Below, one piece after another: positions 44,641 to 57,159 of a stretch of 64,000 nucleotides of DNA. The number at the start of each line of letters is the position of its first letter. Positions within the stretch are counted from its first letter, which is position 1. The notes under the pieces were generated by a model, which was not told the origin of the DNA, ran no database searches, and saw nothing but the letters and a program-made list of their open reading frames with translations. Origin of the DNA: Amanita rubescens (taxonomy: Eukaryota > Basidiomycota > Agaricomycetes > Agaricales > Amanitaceae). The stretch covers positions 62,001 to 126,000 of the forward strand of contig WION01000115.1 in assembly GCA_015039365.1 (NCBI GenBank), in the 5' to 3' direction. A program made the translations under genes and the position numbers.

Positions 44641-47041
44641 CTACCGGAAACAATCTGCCGGCACTGAGTCGTCGTCCACAAAGTCGTCACCTGCATTCGA
44701 ACCCAAGCCACGGCTAGCAAACGCGCTATATAATGTGCACCGGTGAATACCCTGAAACCGGGTCTGATCCGCTTGAATCCAAGCATCTCGCGCAGCCACA
44801 ACTAAGCATACGATTAACATCATTCTCGCAGACCTCAGTAATAGAACATACATGTGGGATTGCAAGGCTGGAGAGCTAGAGCATCGATAAATAGGTGCAT
44901 GAAGACAACGTTGCCTTCAGGTCCATCTGGGTTTGTCAATGCTTGCGTGGAGAAACCACGTTCTTGGACGAGAGCGGCGAGGACGTTGTGCAGCATGTTA
45001 GCCCATATTTCACCGACGCCTGGATACGATCAACAGATGAAAAACAACTATAAAGTATGGCAAGACGTACTGTGAGGGTCTGTCGTCATTTGGAGATCGG
45101 AGTACCGAAGGGGATTGACGTTCCTACGCATTGAAAACCCGTTCATCAATCTAGCCTAATAATGAAAGCAGAATACTTACGGGTCAGTTGAGTAAGGGTA
45201 GTGTCGGACTCCATGACTATTTCCGGTCACATACTGTCCAATCGCAAAGTCCGCGATTGTTGCGCCCTTTTGTTGCATCCAGCTGAGCGTGCGTCAATAT
45301 CCATGTAGAAGCGTAAACGTATGCAACATACTCGGCCATAGCATCTGACCAACCCTCGCCCAAACCCGCAGCTTCGGTAGATTGCAAGCAGCGTCCTGTT
45401 CCACCACCAGTCATTCGATTCGTGATACCATGCGTCATTTCGTGTACAACTATATCGTTCTCCATCGCTCCATCGCGACGTGGCTGTAATCCCATGATTA
45501 GTTTTACATCTGGAATGTATCGTAGAAACTAACGCTCAGGAGATCCCAAATGAACATCCTGCAAATGCCAGATTGACCACTTGTGTGTGTCGTTAGCACA
45601 TACCCCTTACGTCGGGTTATCAAAAGAGACGCTTACTCGGGAGGCGTGGCAAAGTTTGCGTTGTTAGTGCCAGACGGATCTTGGATGGAGAGCAAAACCC
45701 CGTCTCCATCCTTCGCGTTACTCCCTCCTCGGCCCAGGTTATCAAACTGAAAATTAAACGCGTCTTCTGTGAATCCATACTTGTAAGCAATGTCATGGAC
45801 CATGTTGGCGACGTAGAACCCATTGACGCGTGAAGCATCTATGTTGTTAGGGTCGGTTGCGTCCGCGGAACTGTTGTAGGTGTACTGGAAATTGAGAACG
45901 GCGCTGGATTGGTTGCTGGTTTGCTGGCTATCGCTTTTGACGTTCTTGAATGCTATGACGTTGTTGCCCCTGGTACGTATGAGTAAATCGCAAGTACAAA
46001 GTTATCTCAGCGATGAACGCACGAAGTTACCGTAATGTTGACACTTCCATCACTGTTCCATCCTAGGGGAGAGGAAATTGCGTCTCCAGGATCGGTTAGT
46101 GCTTCCAAGCCGTCGGCAACCGAGAGCTTCTGAATCGGCAGGGCAGTGTACTGTACGTTTTCAGTAAGCTAGACTGCGGCATGGAATTCGACTGTACTCA
46201 CGCTTGCATGAGCGACAAAATCGTTCACGCTGAGAAGTTGTCCGGTATGCGCACAGATGTACGCCTCATACCATGTTCCGTCCGTGGTGTTCTGGATTTG
46301 CAGTACGTGTGTCAATGCGACTGACATGTCCGGCCTCACAAGATATTCCAAGCTCGGCGGATGGTTGTTGAACTGGCCGCCTAGCAATTCCTCGATATAT
46401 GGGAGCACGCTTTCAAAGGAAACAGTTGGTTGGGAGGGTGCAATGCTGGCTGTCAAAGACGTTATGAGATGTCAAGACGTTGAGGGGCATATGACGTACT
46501 GGCGTTAACGAATGAAGAGCCAAAAGAAACAACTTTGTTGTTTTTGTTGTAAGCAACATTAGCCACAGCGTTTGCAAATGGGATTCCATCCTGTAGCGGA
46601 TAAGTTCATTTGGGTGAGAAACATAAGGTCCAAACTCACATAATGTTGCTTAACGAAGGCATAGTGAGCCACATCGTCAGAGTAACCAGATTTCCACCCA
46701 ATCTCAGACGGGCCAATTCCCAGCTGCGACTGGACGAATGACACTACGGAATCATTGAGCGACCAAGGCTGATTCGGAGAAACCGTGTTGCCATCATCGA
46801 TACCGCTAGCCCCAAAGGTCTCAACCGAGACTCAATAACAAAATGTTAGGATGAAAAACTCGAAACTTACCTTATACAACGGTTTGGGTTGGAACGTTAC
46901 TACTTGAGTTCGTCTTTTTCCGATTGTCCTGATACGATGAGTGGGGTGGCGAGCATAGACAGGCCATGGTGCGGCATTTGTCATTACAATAATGCTTGCA
47001 AGGATAGCGAAGCGGAAAACGAGCGACTTGAACGAATCCAT
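44641..47041 (-). CDS. Fungalysin (M36) extracellular metalloprotease
   Basis: The start (47041) opens a signal peptide, MDSFKSLVFRFAILAS. A propeptide follows (QVVTFQPKPLYK; VSFVQSQLGIGPSEIGWKS; YEAYICAHTGQLLSVNDFVA, an FTP-like domain). The catalytic part has ASRVNGFYVANMVHDIAYKY, then the zinc site HEMTH (codons at 45430-45444) within ENDIVVHEMTHGITNR, and the downstream third-ligand motif GLGEGWSDAMAE. It continues through DFAIGQYVTGNSHGVRHYPY, VFMHLFIDALAL and LFSA-like SAFASRGLGSNA to the stop at 44641. About ten exons are separated by small introns. One of them (GTATGTT..GCTCAG, about 45288-45336) splits the codon after the DAMAE motif and restores the frame exactly. All active-site residues are present. 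The secreted zinc protease degrades extracellular protein and acts in nutrition or host interaction. Confidence 0.88.
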
Positions 47042-47669
47042 TATCAAAATGGCCTGTGGACAACGTTAATTGCAAAGCACACAGTGCGATGCAATGGTTC
47101 CTTTCAAAGGAACTAAAGAAAGGTAACGCGGACCAAGCGCGCACCAGTGAGAGGGGAGAAAAAGAAAGTGGAAGAAGGCAAAGTTGTCCCGAGCGGACAC
47201 CGCTGGCAGTGCGGCCACCGTTGTACCTAGTGATGGCATCACTGGAAAGGATCTAATCCCGGTGTGTGACTATTTATATCCTTGACTTCCTTCATCACGA
47301 ATAACAGTCGTGTCCGGATCTGTCCGGGTCTGTTCTTTGATGTGGGTCAAGAGTATTTTAGAAGGTGACGCTCACACTATTCAAGAAAGCAGAATCGCTA
47401 AAACCAACAGCAGACCACCGTTGCACAGCACTCTTACGCACGGATGCGGTCCAGTTCCCCTCTTGGAAACATGACATGCGCCACAAACCTTATCGCCAAT
47501 CGGCATGCCACTGAAGTATCCGTTACGGAAAAAATTTCCTGCCGCCTGTCGGCGTTCTTAGCTCGGCGATGGTTGGCCATGGATATCAACGATTCGAGGG
47601 TATGTTCAGTTCATAGTACTATTACACTTGCCATTTTACAAACTAGAACTACACTCTCCTTCCGAGCTT

Positions 47670-48327
47670 TCAAGACCCAACCAATTTCGTTACAATTGCG
47701 ACTCTGTCTGCTATAAGCTTATTCTCCTTGGAAATAACACGATACTCGATGCCCAGGTACCGAAGGGTGGCTTGAAACGTTTCGAAGCAATCCCATATGT
47801 TGTCTATCGACCGCACTCCATCATCGACGATCCATTCTTCGACTGGTTCCAGTAGAAAAAATAGCGATTGGCGATACGAAGGAAGAATGTCTTGGAACTC
47901 GTCCATTCGAATCAGCTGATCCCTACGGTCATTTGCGTTCCGATCATCACCCGCCGTCAAAATCGCATATACAATGGCATCTATAGCGGACCTGTCGCAA
48001 AGGATCAAACCGGGAGACTCTTCCGAGTCTCTCGCAAGGCGCTCCGATTGGATATGTGCGAGCATGATGTCCCGCTGCATTTCTAAGCGGTGGACATCAT
48101 TTCGCGTATACCCACGCTCTTTAAGCACCTTCCGCGCAACCTCTGTAACGTATGCCGTCTCACTAAGGTTTAAGACTTCTGATAACGCAGTGCATAGGGT
48201 CGTCTTGCCCGTTGACTGGAGTCAATATGCATGTCTTGAATGGATGAAGGCCACTAATCACGTCAACACGTACCGAGGGTCCGACGATGTATACGACTTT
48301 GCGCCCACTAACTTCCTGGTTCGCCAT
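47670..48327 (-). CDS. P-loop ATPase/kinase of the AAA_28 (NadR/Ttd14-like) type
   Basis: There are two exons. Exon 1 (48327-48274) gives MANQEVSGRKVVYIVGPS, and the intron (48273-48216, GTACGT..TCCAG) splits the Walker A loop. Exon 2 starts STGKTTLCTALSEVL, completing GPSSTGKTT. Later LILCDRSAIDAIVYAIL is the Walker B/DRS motif, EWIVDDGVR lies in the lid region and the protein ends at KLVGS (47670). The total is about 199 residues, a normal length for this single-domain family. Proteins of this type bind ATP and are related to nicotinamide-ribose and thymidylate kinases, but fungal members have no settled substrate. It is divergent from the RdRP-helicase gene, with only 121 bp between the two starts. 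Confidence 0.75.
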
Positions 48328-48448
48328 TGCGGGGCGATGCAAGTGGGAATCAGAAAGATGGAGCGATTAGTCACACCGTGTCTAGCTTTTATACACAGGG
48401 GGTTACTGCGGATGTGTCAGCCGCGGACCCGGAACGACTTTCTCTATC
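48328..48448. promoter_or_regulatory. Short shared intergenic region of a divergent gene pair
   Basis: Only 121 bp separate the ATG of the P-loop ATPase (minus) from the ATG of the RdRP-helicase (plus). I see no clear TATA box. If both starts are right the two genes must share a compact bidirectional promoter. Alternatively the RdRP start lies further upstream or has been lost. Confidence 0.4.
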
Positions 48449-51400
48449 ATGCCCCCCCACAATCTGAGACTGAACCCTTTACCAGAGGATAGCGAGTGGA
48501 GATTCACGGTGCCGTCAGCTGCGCTGGCACTCCCTCGTAACCCCAAACCAGGGGTTATCTATGGTAAAGGTATCAGTTTCACGGCAGAGAAAATCACGAT
48601 CCAGATGGAACAATTATCGAGCAATCGCATTATCCGTTCCGATGACCCATCGAAGTTCATTAGAGTCTCGTTTGGAGGCCTAAGGTTCCCTGATTCGAGT
48701 ATCCGTGTCACCTCGGAGTACATCTCACGGCTTATGAAGAGCGGCTTGTTTCTGAACGGGAAACAATATCGATTTTATCACCATAGCAATAGTCAATTGG
48801 TGAGCGGAGCGATCTTTGCGATGTATATGCTTTCTCACATGAATTTCAGAGAGAAAGGTCGTGCTTCCTCAGAGAAGCAAACAACGACGCAGAGCTCGAT
48901 GAGCGGATTTATCAACTCGGTGATTTCGGGAAGATTATGATAGTGGCAAAACGTCAGTCCTTCAACATTATGCGCTCCCTTATCGACCTCCTCTCTAGGT
49001 GCCAAACGTATTGGTTTGTTGTTCTCGGCAGCAGAACTGGATTACACTCTTGATCCAAAGCATATATGTGATATCCCCGATATCAAGTCGGGCGACGAGA
49101 TATTCTCAGATGGTTGTGGGCTCATCAGTCGTCGCTTAGCAATTCAGTTAAGCAAAGAAATGCGCATTATCTATCGAGGACAGCGGTACACGCCAACCGT
49201 CTTTCAGATCAGGTACGATTGTCGTCTTCTCCAGAGGACTTGCCTTTAGTGACTGTCATTAGATATCTTGGCTACAAAGGCGTTTTGATGCTTCATCCGC
49301 AGCTCGATGCCGAACGTAAATATCTAGCAAGTTTTAGGGCAAGCATGAAGAAGTTCACGACGGACGTCGATCATCGCTTTTCTGTCGTAAATCACTCGAA
49401 GCCATATGTTTTTGGCAGGTTAAACAACGATGTCATAGTCCTCTTGTCCAGCTTGGGTGTATCAAATGATGCTATTCGGGCGAAGCAACAAGAATATTTC
49501 AACTGGATCGAGGCTGCATCCGAGGATCCTGTCAAGGCTATCGACATGTTATACTGCCTTGGTCAGTACGAGCTAGCGGACAATGTCTTACTGAAGGGTC
49601 TAGATGACCCTGCGGTTTTTCAGCGAGTTACAAGAGCACAGGCAGCCGAGATCGCAGGGTTCAAGAAAGGAGGTGACAAGTTCAAATCCAGGATGATCAT
49701 ACGCAACGCGAGGCGTCTTTACGGAGTTTGTGATCCGTACGGGGTGTTACGCGAAGGAGAGGTCCATGTCAGGATCACTGTGTCGAGGAGAGGGGAAACC
49801 ACGCCAATCAACGCGGACGTTTTGGTAGTCAGAAACCCATGTTTACATCCTGGTATGTCTTCGTCTGTGTCGCGAGCCCTTCTTGACGGCGTACCAAGGT
49901 GACTGCTTGAAACTTCGGGCCGTCCACAACAACAAGCTATCCCATCTCGTCGACTGTGTTGTGTTTGCGTCAGTTGGACGACGTGCTGCACCCGCTATGA
50001 GTAGTGGGGGTGATCTCGACGGTTCGTTTCTCTTACACTTGCCCAAAATCCATTGACGAGCCTTGTAACCTAGGCGATGAATATTTTGTATGCTGGGATA
50101 AAGACCTAGTCCAACCTTACGTTGTACAGGTGAGTTTTCTATCCAATAAGTAATACCATTTCAATGATGGCCCAAGTCCTACGATTATCCACCTAACAAA
50201 GAACACAGTAACGCGAAGGTAAGACGAGAAGACTTGGCCAACTATTTTGCTGCCTACAACAAGTAAGCTAGTTTTTTTGATGTCGGTTATTGTTGACGTG
50301 AACGGTCACCAGTGTCGGCGTTGCCCGAGTTGCAGCTCTTCATGCGAAATGGGTTCGGAGCGCTGAAAAAGGAGCGCTAAGCCCAGAGTGTCAAGAATTG
50401 AATGCTCTGCATTCCAAGGCAGTTGACGGCGGCAGGATTAAGATTCCGGACCGGTTGAAAACACCTCCAGAGCCAAAGGAGGATTTCATTCTAGCCTTAC
50501 TAGAGAAGGACGCTCAAGAATTCCAAGCTAGACGCGCAGCCTCATCTGATAACAGGGAAACGCTTAGATCGATGGATCCAGAAGATGCGAAAGAGCTGAT
50601 CATCCGTCCTTTTGCAAAGCGAACAAAATGCTTTATCGGAGTATGAGCTATTCAACCTTGCTCTTACTTACGCTCGGAAACATAACCTGACTTTCACGCC
50701 CTTTTTGAGCCACATCGACTTTACGGCATTAACCATAGCGGAAAAGTATGCCATGAGTAGCACTTTGGAACTGTCAGCCGAGGAGCACCCTGAAGTTTGG
50801 AATTCTCTCATTCGTTCTGACATTCTGACGGAACGTGATCTCTACAAAAGGTCATTGGGGAAGGCCGTTTCCAATCCAGCGCTTATACTCGTCTAAAACA
50901 AATGGCATGAAGACATTCTTTGAATATCTGAAGATTGCTACACAGGAATACTCTAGGAAACTGTTGCTCATCCAGGTAACTATACCGACATGGGTCGCGA
51001 TCTATCGAGATACTGATACAAAGTTAAAGCTGGAGGGGCGCTTTGCAGTTGGCGTCTTTATGCGTGGACCTATTGCGTGGAATGAGGATCCCGAGGTCAA
51101 CGAGAACGTCGTTGTTTGTTCCTTCATGCCTCAAACGTCTGCCACGGAGGCGACCCTTCGGCCATGCACTACAGGTTACAGATTACACTTCAGCGACGTC
51201 AACTTACAACTTTACAATAAGCACGTAGCTGATACATTCATCTTCATGACATCAGCATGGCCTGGTGCAGATGTCGCGGCGAGTATTGCGCTACAGAAAA
51301 TCTCGAAGACGGTGCAGCAGGTAAGTTTCCTTTCTAAGTGTCCAACGTTGTCCTTATCTTACTGCTAGCAAGTTGGACGAGTGCAACGTACTGAGGTAAA

Positions 51401-54242
51401 GGCCATTGAACTTCACGTGGTCTCAAATAGGGACCGCGTCGCGCATCAATTGTTTGATCTTTGGTTTGAGCAGTGAGTATATGGACGCACATCTGCCTTG
51501 TAACAATACTGATGTTCCCAAAGCGTTCCAACTGAGGAATTTATCAAGCGTATTGATCGAAAACCCCAACCATACCGCTATAACGACATTCGTGAAGTTG
51601 ATTGGTCAAAATATGAAGAATGGCCATATCTGAAGGGCGCGTTTATACCGTCTGTCGATGGCGTACGCGAAACTAAGCATACGGAGGGAACAATACGGAT
51701 TTACATCGCAACACTGCAATCGGTGGCGGAAATTGAACGCGTCATCGATTTTGCATTTGAACATCACGCTGAAGAGGAAATCTATCTCTTATTCAACGAG
51801 ATCATTTCGTCACTGCCTCTCCATCCCCGCCATGGTTTGATCGAAAAGTTACTCGATCGGTTGCCGGAACTGGCCTTTGTTATGCTCAAAGTGTATCCTC
51901 CCTATAATGACTCGTTTACGTTAAATACCCACATCGAGTCGTTTGCCTCAACTATTCTGCGATGTATCATCCGTGCTGCCAACAAGCACGGTATTGCATC
52001 TTTGGTCGCTCTCGATAAAATGGCCGGAACGGTTTCCACCATTGGATTGGAGGAGTATTGCGAATTGCTGATGTTAGTTGCTCTATCCGTCCGCCCTTCG
52101 CAGCTCGTTCAAGAAGTTTTACTCGTCTTGAACGATCACATGAATAGATCTATCCCCACCGAAATTCAAGCTGCGATGAAGTACGGATACAAACATGCTC
52201 TCGGTATTGCGTTTGAACGAGCGGAAGAGGCTGGAGATGAGTGTCCATGTGACGCGGACGGAAATATCAAACGCAACAATCGGAATGCCGCCAGCACAGT
52301 GTAAATTGCACTTTATAGCAGGCAGCGCAAGTCGTATCAAGGCAGATGTCAGGGTCGATGCGAGAACCTCAGTTAGGCTACATTCGCACGTCAGGTTGAA
52401 GGCTGCTTCTCATGCTGAGAACAAGTGGCTTGGAACATTAGGTCCTCGATGGTGTGGTCTACCAAGGCAAATGCTGGCGAATATAAGATAGAACTATTCC
52501 ACCCTCCACCGCCAGAGATGGAAAAGATCGACTGGAACATGTACAATGCTGGAAGTGTTGGTGAGTATCGTTGCGCTACGAATCCTGTTAATTCCGATTT
52601 TGATATCTGGAATAGCCAATTCGAGGACCATGATGGATGCATTAACACGATTGCTGACCGAGAAAGAAGCATCATGCGCATTCTATAATATCATAATCGG
52701 AGCGCCGATGGCCTGAGGCAGAGTCCCCTGCAGAAGCGTCTGGTGATGAATCAACCCCAGAACCTGAATTTATACCCTCAGGTGACTTGAACGACAGTCA
52801 AGTGGCAGCTGTGAACTCTTGTACCTCACAATTATCGCTGATTTGGGGACCGCCTGGTAATTTCATCTTCGCCCACTTTGGCGTTACGTCCTAAGCTATT
52901 CCTAGGTACGGGAAAGACAACCGTTGTTATTCAAATTCTGCGTCGATTCCTCGCCACTGCAACGCACCCCAAAATCCTCATGACCGCATCGACCCATAAT
53001 GGTTAGATATACGCTTTTTCTGCCGGCTCGAATACTGACAAGAATCTTTAGCTGTTGACAATGTTCTGGAACGTTTCATTAAAATAAACCGCGAGGAGCA
53101 CCTACTTCCTAACGAGGAAGAGCAGCTACTCCGGGTCTCCACGGACCAGTCGAAGGTGAATAAGGCGTTGAGAAATTATACGATTGACGCCAGGGTCGGG
53201 GGCGATGTCAATGAGAATAGTAAGCTTATGAAGAAAGCAAAGGAGAGAGTTGAGCGTGCAGCCATCATTTTCACTACCTGTGCTGGTACGTTGTGCATTT
53301 CATAAACTAAACGATAGGATAGCTAATGAACTAGGCGCGGGACTTGGCATCCTCCGAAACGTCGACTTTGACATTGCAATTATTGATGAGGCGTCACAAG
53401 TCACAGAACCAGGGGCCCTAGTTCCACTTGTCAAGGGAATTAAGAAAGCTGTTCTCGTTGGAGATCAGTGAGTAAGGATTCATGATTCCGTCCTGCATCT
53501 CACCGTAATGTCTAGCGTCCAACTACGTCCCACGGTGAAAAATATGGGCAAGGCCCTGCAAGTCGACATATCCCTCTTGGAAAGACTTTATAGCCACGAT
53601 GCTGAGACACCCGGAATGCGAAAGACAATGCTCGATGTCCAATACCGGTTCTCTCAGGAACTCAATGCGTTCCCTTCCCGCGAATTCTATGAAGGCCGGT
53701 TGATGACGGGCAACATGGACAGTGCAACTATTTTGCAACCCCTCTTGCTTACGGCATTCCCCTGGCCAAAGAACGGAGACCTTCCTATACCAACCATCTT
53801 TGTCCAGTGCTCAACAGAAGAGGATATGGGCGGACGATCCAAGAGCAATATCGGACAAGTTGAACTGGTTCAGAAGATACTTCCTCTACTGACAAAGAAT
53901 CAGAATGGCGAAGGATCGGGACGAACCGTGACTATCCTCACGCCGTACACGAAGCAGATTCAGGAACTTCGTTCTCGAGTGCCACCCTCCATAGTTTGTT
54001 CAACCGTTGACGCGTTCCAAGGACGCGAGAGCGATGTAATCGTATTCTCCACTGTGCGATGTAATGCGGAGGGAGAGATTGGGTTTTTAGATGATCCAAG
54101 GAGGTTGAACGTCATGTGGACGAGGGCGAAGCTCGCATTGGTGATTGTGGGAGATCGAAGGACGATGAGCACGAATGACCTTTGGAAGAGGGCGATTGGA
54201 ACATGTCAAGAGGTACACATTGCTGTTGATGTTAGTGGATGA
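48449..54242 (+). CDS. RNA-dependent RNA polymerase fused to a UPF1-like SF1 helicase
   Basis: The RdRP half starts MPPHNLRLNPLP. It reads FIRVSFGGLRFPDSS, the conserved YRFYHHSNSQL, then (after a 50-nt intron at 48800-48849) RERSCFLREAN, DGCGLISRR, SGGDLDG|DEYFVCWD and DYPPNKEHSNAKVRREDLAN. The catalytic DLDGD is split by the intron 50022-50073. A C-terminal RdRP-type region follows (LYSSKTNGMKTFFEYL, RFAVGVFMRGPIAWNED, DECPCDADGN). Without any new start it passes to SVRLHSHVRLKAASHAENKW, FHPPPPEMEKIDWNMYNAGS and the helicase. The helicase motifs are GPPG|TGKTT (motif I), IIDEASQVTEP (II, about 53377-53409), GDHVQLRPTV (III), STVDAFQGRESDVIVFS and RLNVMWTRAKLAL (V/VI), with a stop at 54240-54242. 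In RNA silencing RdRPs make dsRNA, and Hrr1/SAD-3-type helicases assist them. Introns (14 or more) are 46-55 nt. Six apparent +1 shifts occur between 50604 and 52714. The N-terminal part usual in RdRPs seems short. Confidence 0.8.
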
Positions 54243-55582
54243 GGTTTGGGCCTTGAGACAGACCGTTTTTGACCCGTACCAACCAACCTGTTACTCCTCG
54301 AATGAGCAACAGATTCGACACAACAGCGGACATATATGGGGGAGCTCGCGACCCCGTTGTCTAGCAGTATGCAAGGCGACATACAAACTCGTGACTCGGC
54401 GATCGCTCCTCGACATTGCTGCCCATCTTTTCAATTGATAAAAAAAGAATTGATGCAAAAAGGTTTTCACGGCTCCTCGGTCATTAGAGGGCGTGCGGAA
54501 TTTTAGGCAATTGAAGTTTTCACAGCGACCTTGACGTTATAGAAGAAAATGATAAGGAAATTCACAAGCAGCACGTAGGAATCCCGATCCCATCCCATGC
54601 AAAGAATTTGGTCTCATCGGGCTTGCGGACCGTTATCAGCACCGTTTGCGTGATTTGAAGCTTGAGGATCTCGAATATGATGGCCTCATGATTCTGATTA
54701 ATCGTACAAGCTGCCTGTCAAGTGTGGGCAGAAATGCGAGTGGATGGTAAAGTCATATGAATGATTTACCGCAATCGTCGATGCTTGATTCGGAGCGCTT
54801 GGGCTGGCATTGATCACATGCTAATTCCAACTTCCCATGATTGATATCGGTTCATATCATTCGTCCTGTCAGAGTCCCAAGAAATGTTCAAACTGGAAAA
54901 ACGACTCAGGGGCTGTGTAACTAGCACTAGTACTTAGTTGGACCGTCACAGTTCATGCGCACCTCATCCCAAATGAAGAATCCACCCGACAAAACCAGTA
55001 AATTGTTCTTGTCAAAACCGGTCCTATGACTCTTATCGACACGTGCGAGAAGCCAGGACACAAGACGAGTGCGTTGAGTCTGACAGGGCGAATGACAGGG
55101 CGATCATTGGGCAGCTTTTGCGATCAGTCGGAGTCACGAGACCATCATCATACTCCCCTTCTTCAGACTTCCAAACCATACGAACGGTGCCTTTCACTTT
55201 AGAATGCCGCTGCTGCTGGCAGTGAGAATGTCTTCGCGGCTCGGAGCGGCTCCAGCGACAGTCGGAATTCTACTAACCAAAACCAGTCTGCCCTGACTCT
55301 TTCTCCTTCAAGTTCAACACGCGTGGTGGTATGTATAAATCCTTGCCGTCAGTGCAATCCAGGCCACAAGTCTTCTGCTACGTGTTCAGGTGAAGTACCA
55401 CCGCGCGCCTTCACAACGGGCCGTCATCTCTGACCTTACTGCTATTCCTTAGGTTTAAGCTTAACAAGCACAGCCAGCAGTACCACACCGTTACAAACTT
55501 CCATTTATCCAGTACGTCGCTACCATCGATGGTAGTCTTTCAGTGTTAAATCCTGTGTCCTGACTCCGGCAAATCTCTAGTC
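54243..55582. other. Intergenic; first flank of the tandem duplication
   Basis: No supported gene. From about 54600 the sequence is repeated at about 56340 onward (shared motifs such as TATGACTC, ACACGTGCGAGAAGCCAGGA and CTTCCATTTATCC-like leaders). It therefore represents the promoter side of the MPWISN gene unit. Confidence 0.5.
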
Positions 55583-55906
55583 ATGCCTTGGATCTCCAAT
55601 CGTACCGGTGTTGATATCAGAGTTTCAATCACCAATGATTCGGGAGGCAACACTGAGACGTTCCTTGTCCCGCCAGCCATCCTGTACAAGACTGCCACCG
55701 CCACCGCCCCTGAAATTTCAGGCAACAACTACTGGACGAGGACTGATTCCGAGTCACTCATCGTCTCGATGGGGGACGGCACGTACAGTATCCCAGTTCA
55801 GGCTAACGACCACGTTAACATCTACACCGACTCATACGAGACCTACCCCGCTCGTTTTGGCTGGTTTGGTAACGGTCCGGGAAACAATGGTAGCCCTGTA
55901 TATTAG
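55583..55906 (+). CDS. Small beta-rich MPWISN-type protein, copy 1
   Basis: This is a single exon of 107 residues. It reads MPWISNRTGVDIRVSITN, a Gly-rich turn, FLVPPAILYKTATA, NNYWTRTDSESLIVS and VQANDHVNIYTDSYETYP, then a Gly/Asn/Pro-rich end. Alternating hydrophobic strands suggest a beta-sandwich. Small proteins starting MPW(I/L).N and without signal peptide are widespread in Agaricomycetes, and I know of no assigned function. The start is fixed by identity with copy 2 from the ATG onward. An upstream intron is possible. No cysteine is present. Confidence 0.65.
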   Translation: MPWISNRTGVDIRVSITNDSGGNTETFLVPPAILYKTATATAPEISGNNYWTRTDSESLIVSMGDGTYSIPVQANDHVNIYTDSYETYPARFGWFGNGPGNNGSPVY

Positions 55907-57159
55907 GATAGGTTTTACACCGCTAGTTACCTGAGTACATACGGATGGTCTTTGACATCGAAATGATCATGATTATCGGAGATTTTATCCACCACTGCTC
56001 GCCGGCATTTAAAGCACTGCCGACATGCACGACGTGTACGTTGACCGGCGCCATATCAGGGACGTTCGAGGACAAGGTGAAATAATAGAAGAAAAAAGAA
56101 GACGAAGCATGACATCACAGTAACTGACAAACGCGAGATCCTCAATGTTAGCTGATTCCCTTAGCCACGGTGTAACACCTTTCGCCAAGACAGTCTTTGC
56201 CACGATCCATAACACCATCCTCAGCACGCCCCGTTGCTCTTTATCAGACCATCTCCGCACGCTGGATTCGATGACGATCATGTATCCGCTTGTTTTGTGT
56301 CACCCGGATCTCAGAGGATTGCGTGGTATAGTGGTAGTGGTGGTGCGCAGAATTCAACAACTTTGCGGACCGTTATCAGGTGCAAGCGTCGTTTGTGTAG
56401 TTTGGAAGCTTGAGGGCCTCGGCGAATATGATGGTCGATCTCATGATTATGATTGATCGTACAAGTTCAAGTCCCTTTGTATGTGCACAGTGTCAAGAAA
56501 AGCGAGCGAAGAGAGGTCATAGGTACAAGCTCATATGAATGATTTAGCACAATCGTGCTTGATTCAGGACGCTTGGGCTGGCATTGATCAGCATGCTGAT
56601 TCCGACTTCCTGCATGATCTATATCGGTCCATCTCGTTCGCCCTGTCACTGTGTCAGAACCCCAAGAAGAATTCAAACTAGAAAATATGGAGTAACGACT
56701 CAGAGGCTGTGTGACTATACTAATCCCGAATGAAGAACAAAACCAGTAAATTTCTCTTGTCAAAACCGGTCCTATGACTCCTATCTACACGTGCGAGAAG
56801 CCAGGACGCAAGACAAGTGCGCTCTTGACAGGGCGAATGACAGGGCGAATGGGCAGCTACCAGTCTCCCATGACTCTTTCTCCTTCAAGTTTTAATAATT
56901 TATGGTTCGTATAAAATCCCCACTTTCAGCGCAGTTCAGGCCGCAAGTCCTCCGCTACGCGTTCAGGTGAGGCCTCACCGCACGCCTTCACACAACCAGT
57001 CATAGCTGACCTCACTGCTCTTCCTTAGAACAAACACAGCTAGTAGTACCACATCGTTTACAAACGTCTGTTTATCTCGAACCAACCAGTACGTCGCTAT
57101 CATCGATGGTAGTCTTTCCATGTTGAATCCAGTGTCCTGACGCCGGCGAATCTCTAGTC
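55907..57159. other. Intergenic between the two MPWISN genes
   Basis: This holds the 3' segment of unit 1 and the leader of unit 2. A minus-strand frame (56009-56281) has a similar counterpart at 58111-58386. This reflects the duplication, and I see no motif in it. It may be a non-coding conserved 3' region. Confidence 0.4.

Noticed and set aside
45217..45336. Possible frameshift in the fungalysin gene after DAMAE
   Set aside because: A canonical small intron (GTATGT..CTCAG) removes the anomalous residues and joins the DWMQQKGATIADF segment in phase.
52195..52304. Separate helicase gene starting at the ATG near 52238
   Set aside because: No promoter-like spacing is present. The preceding frame reads RdRP-family sequence up to this point, and the following segment continues smoothly after a one-base change.
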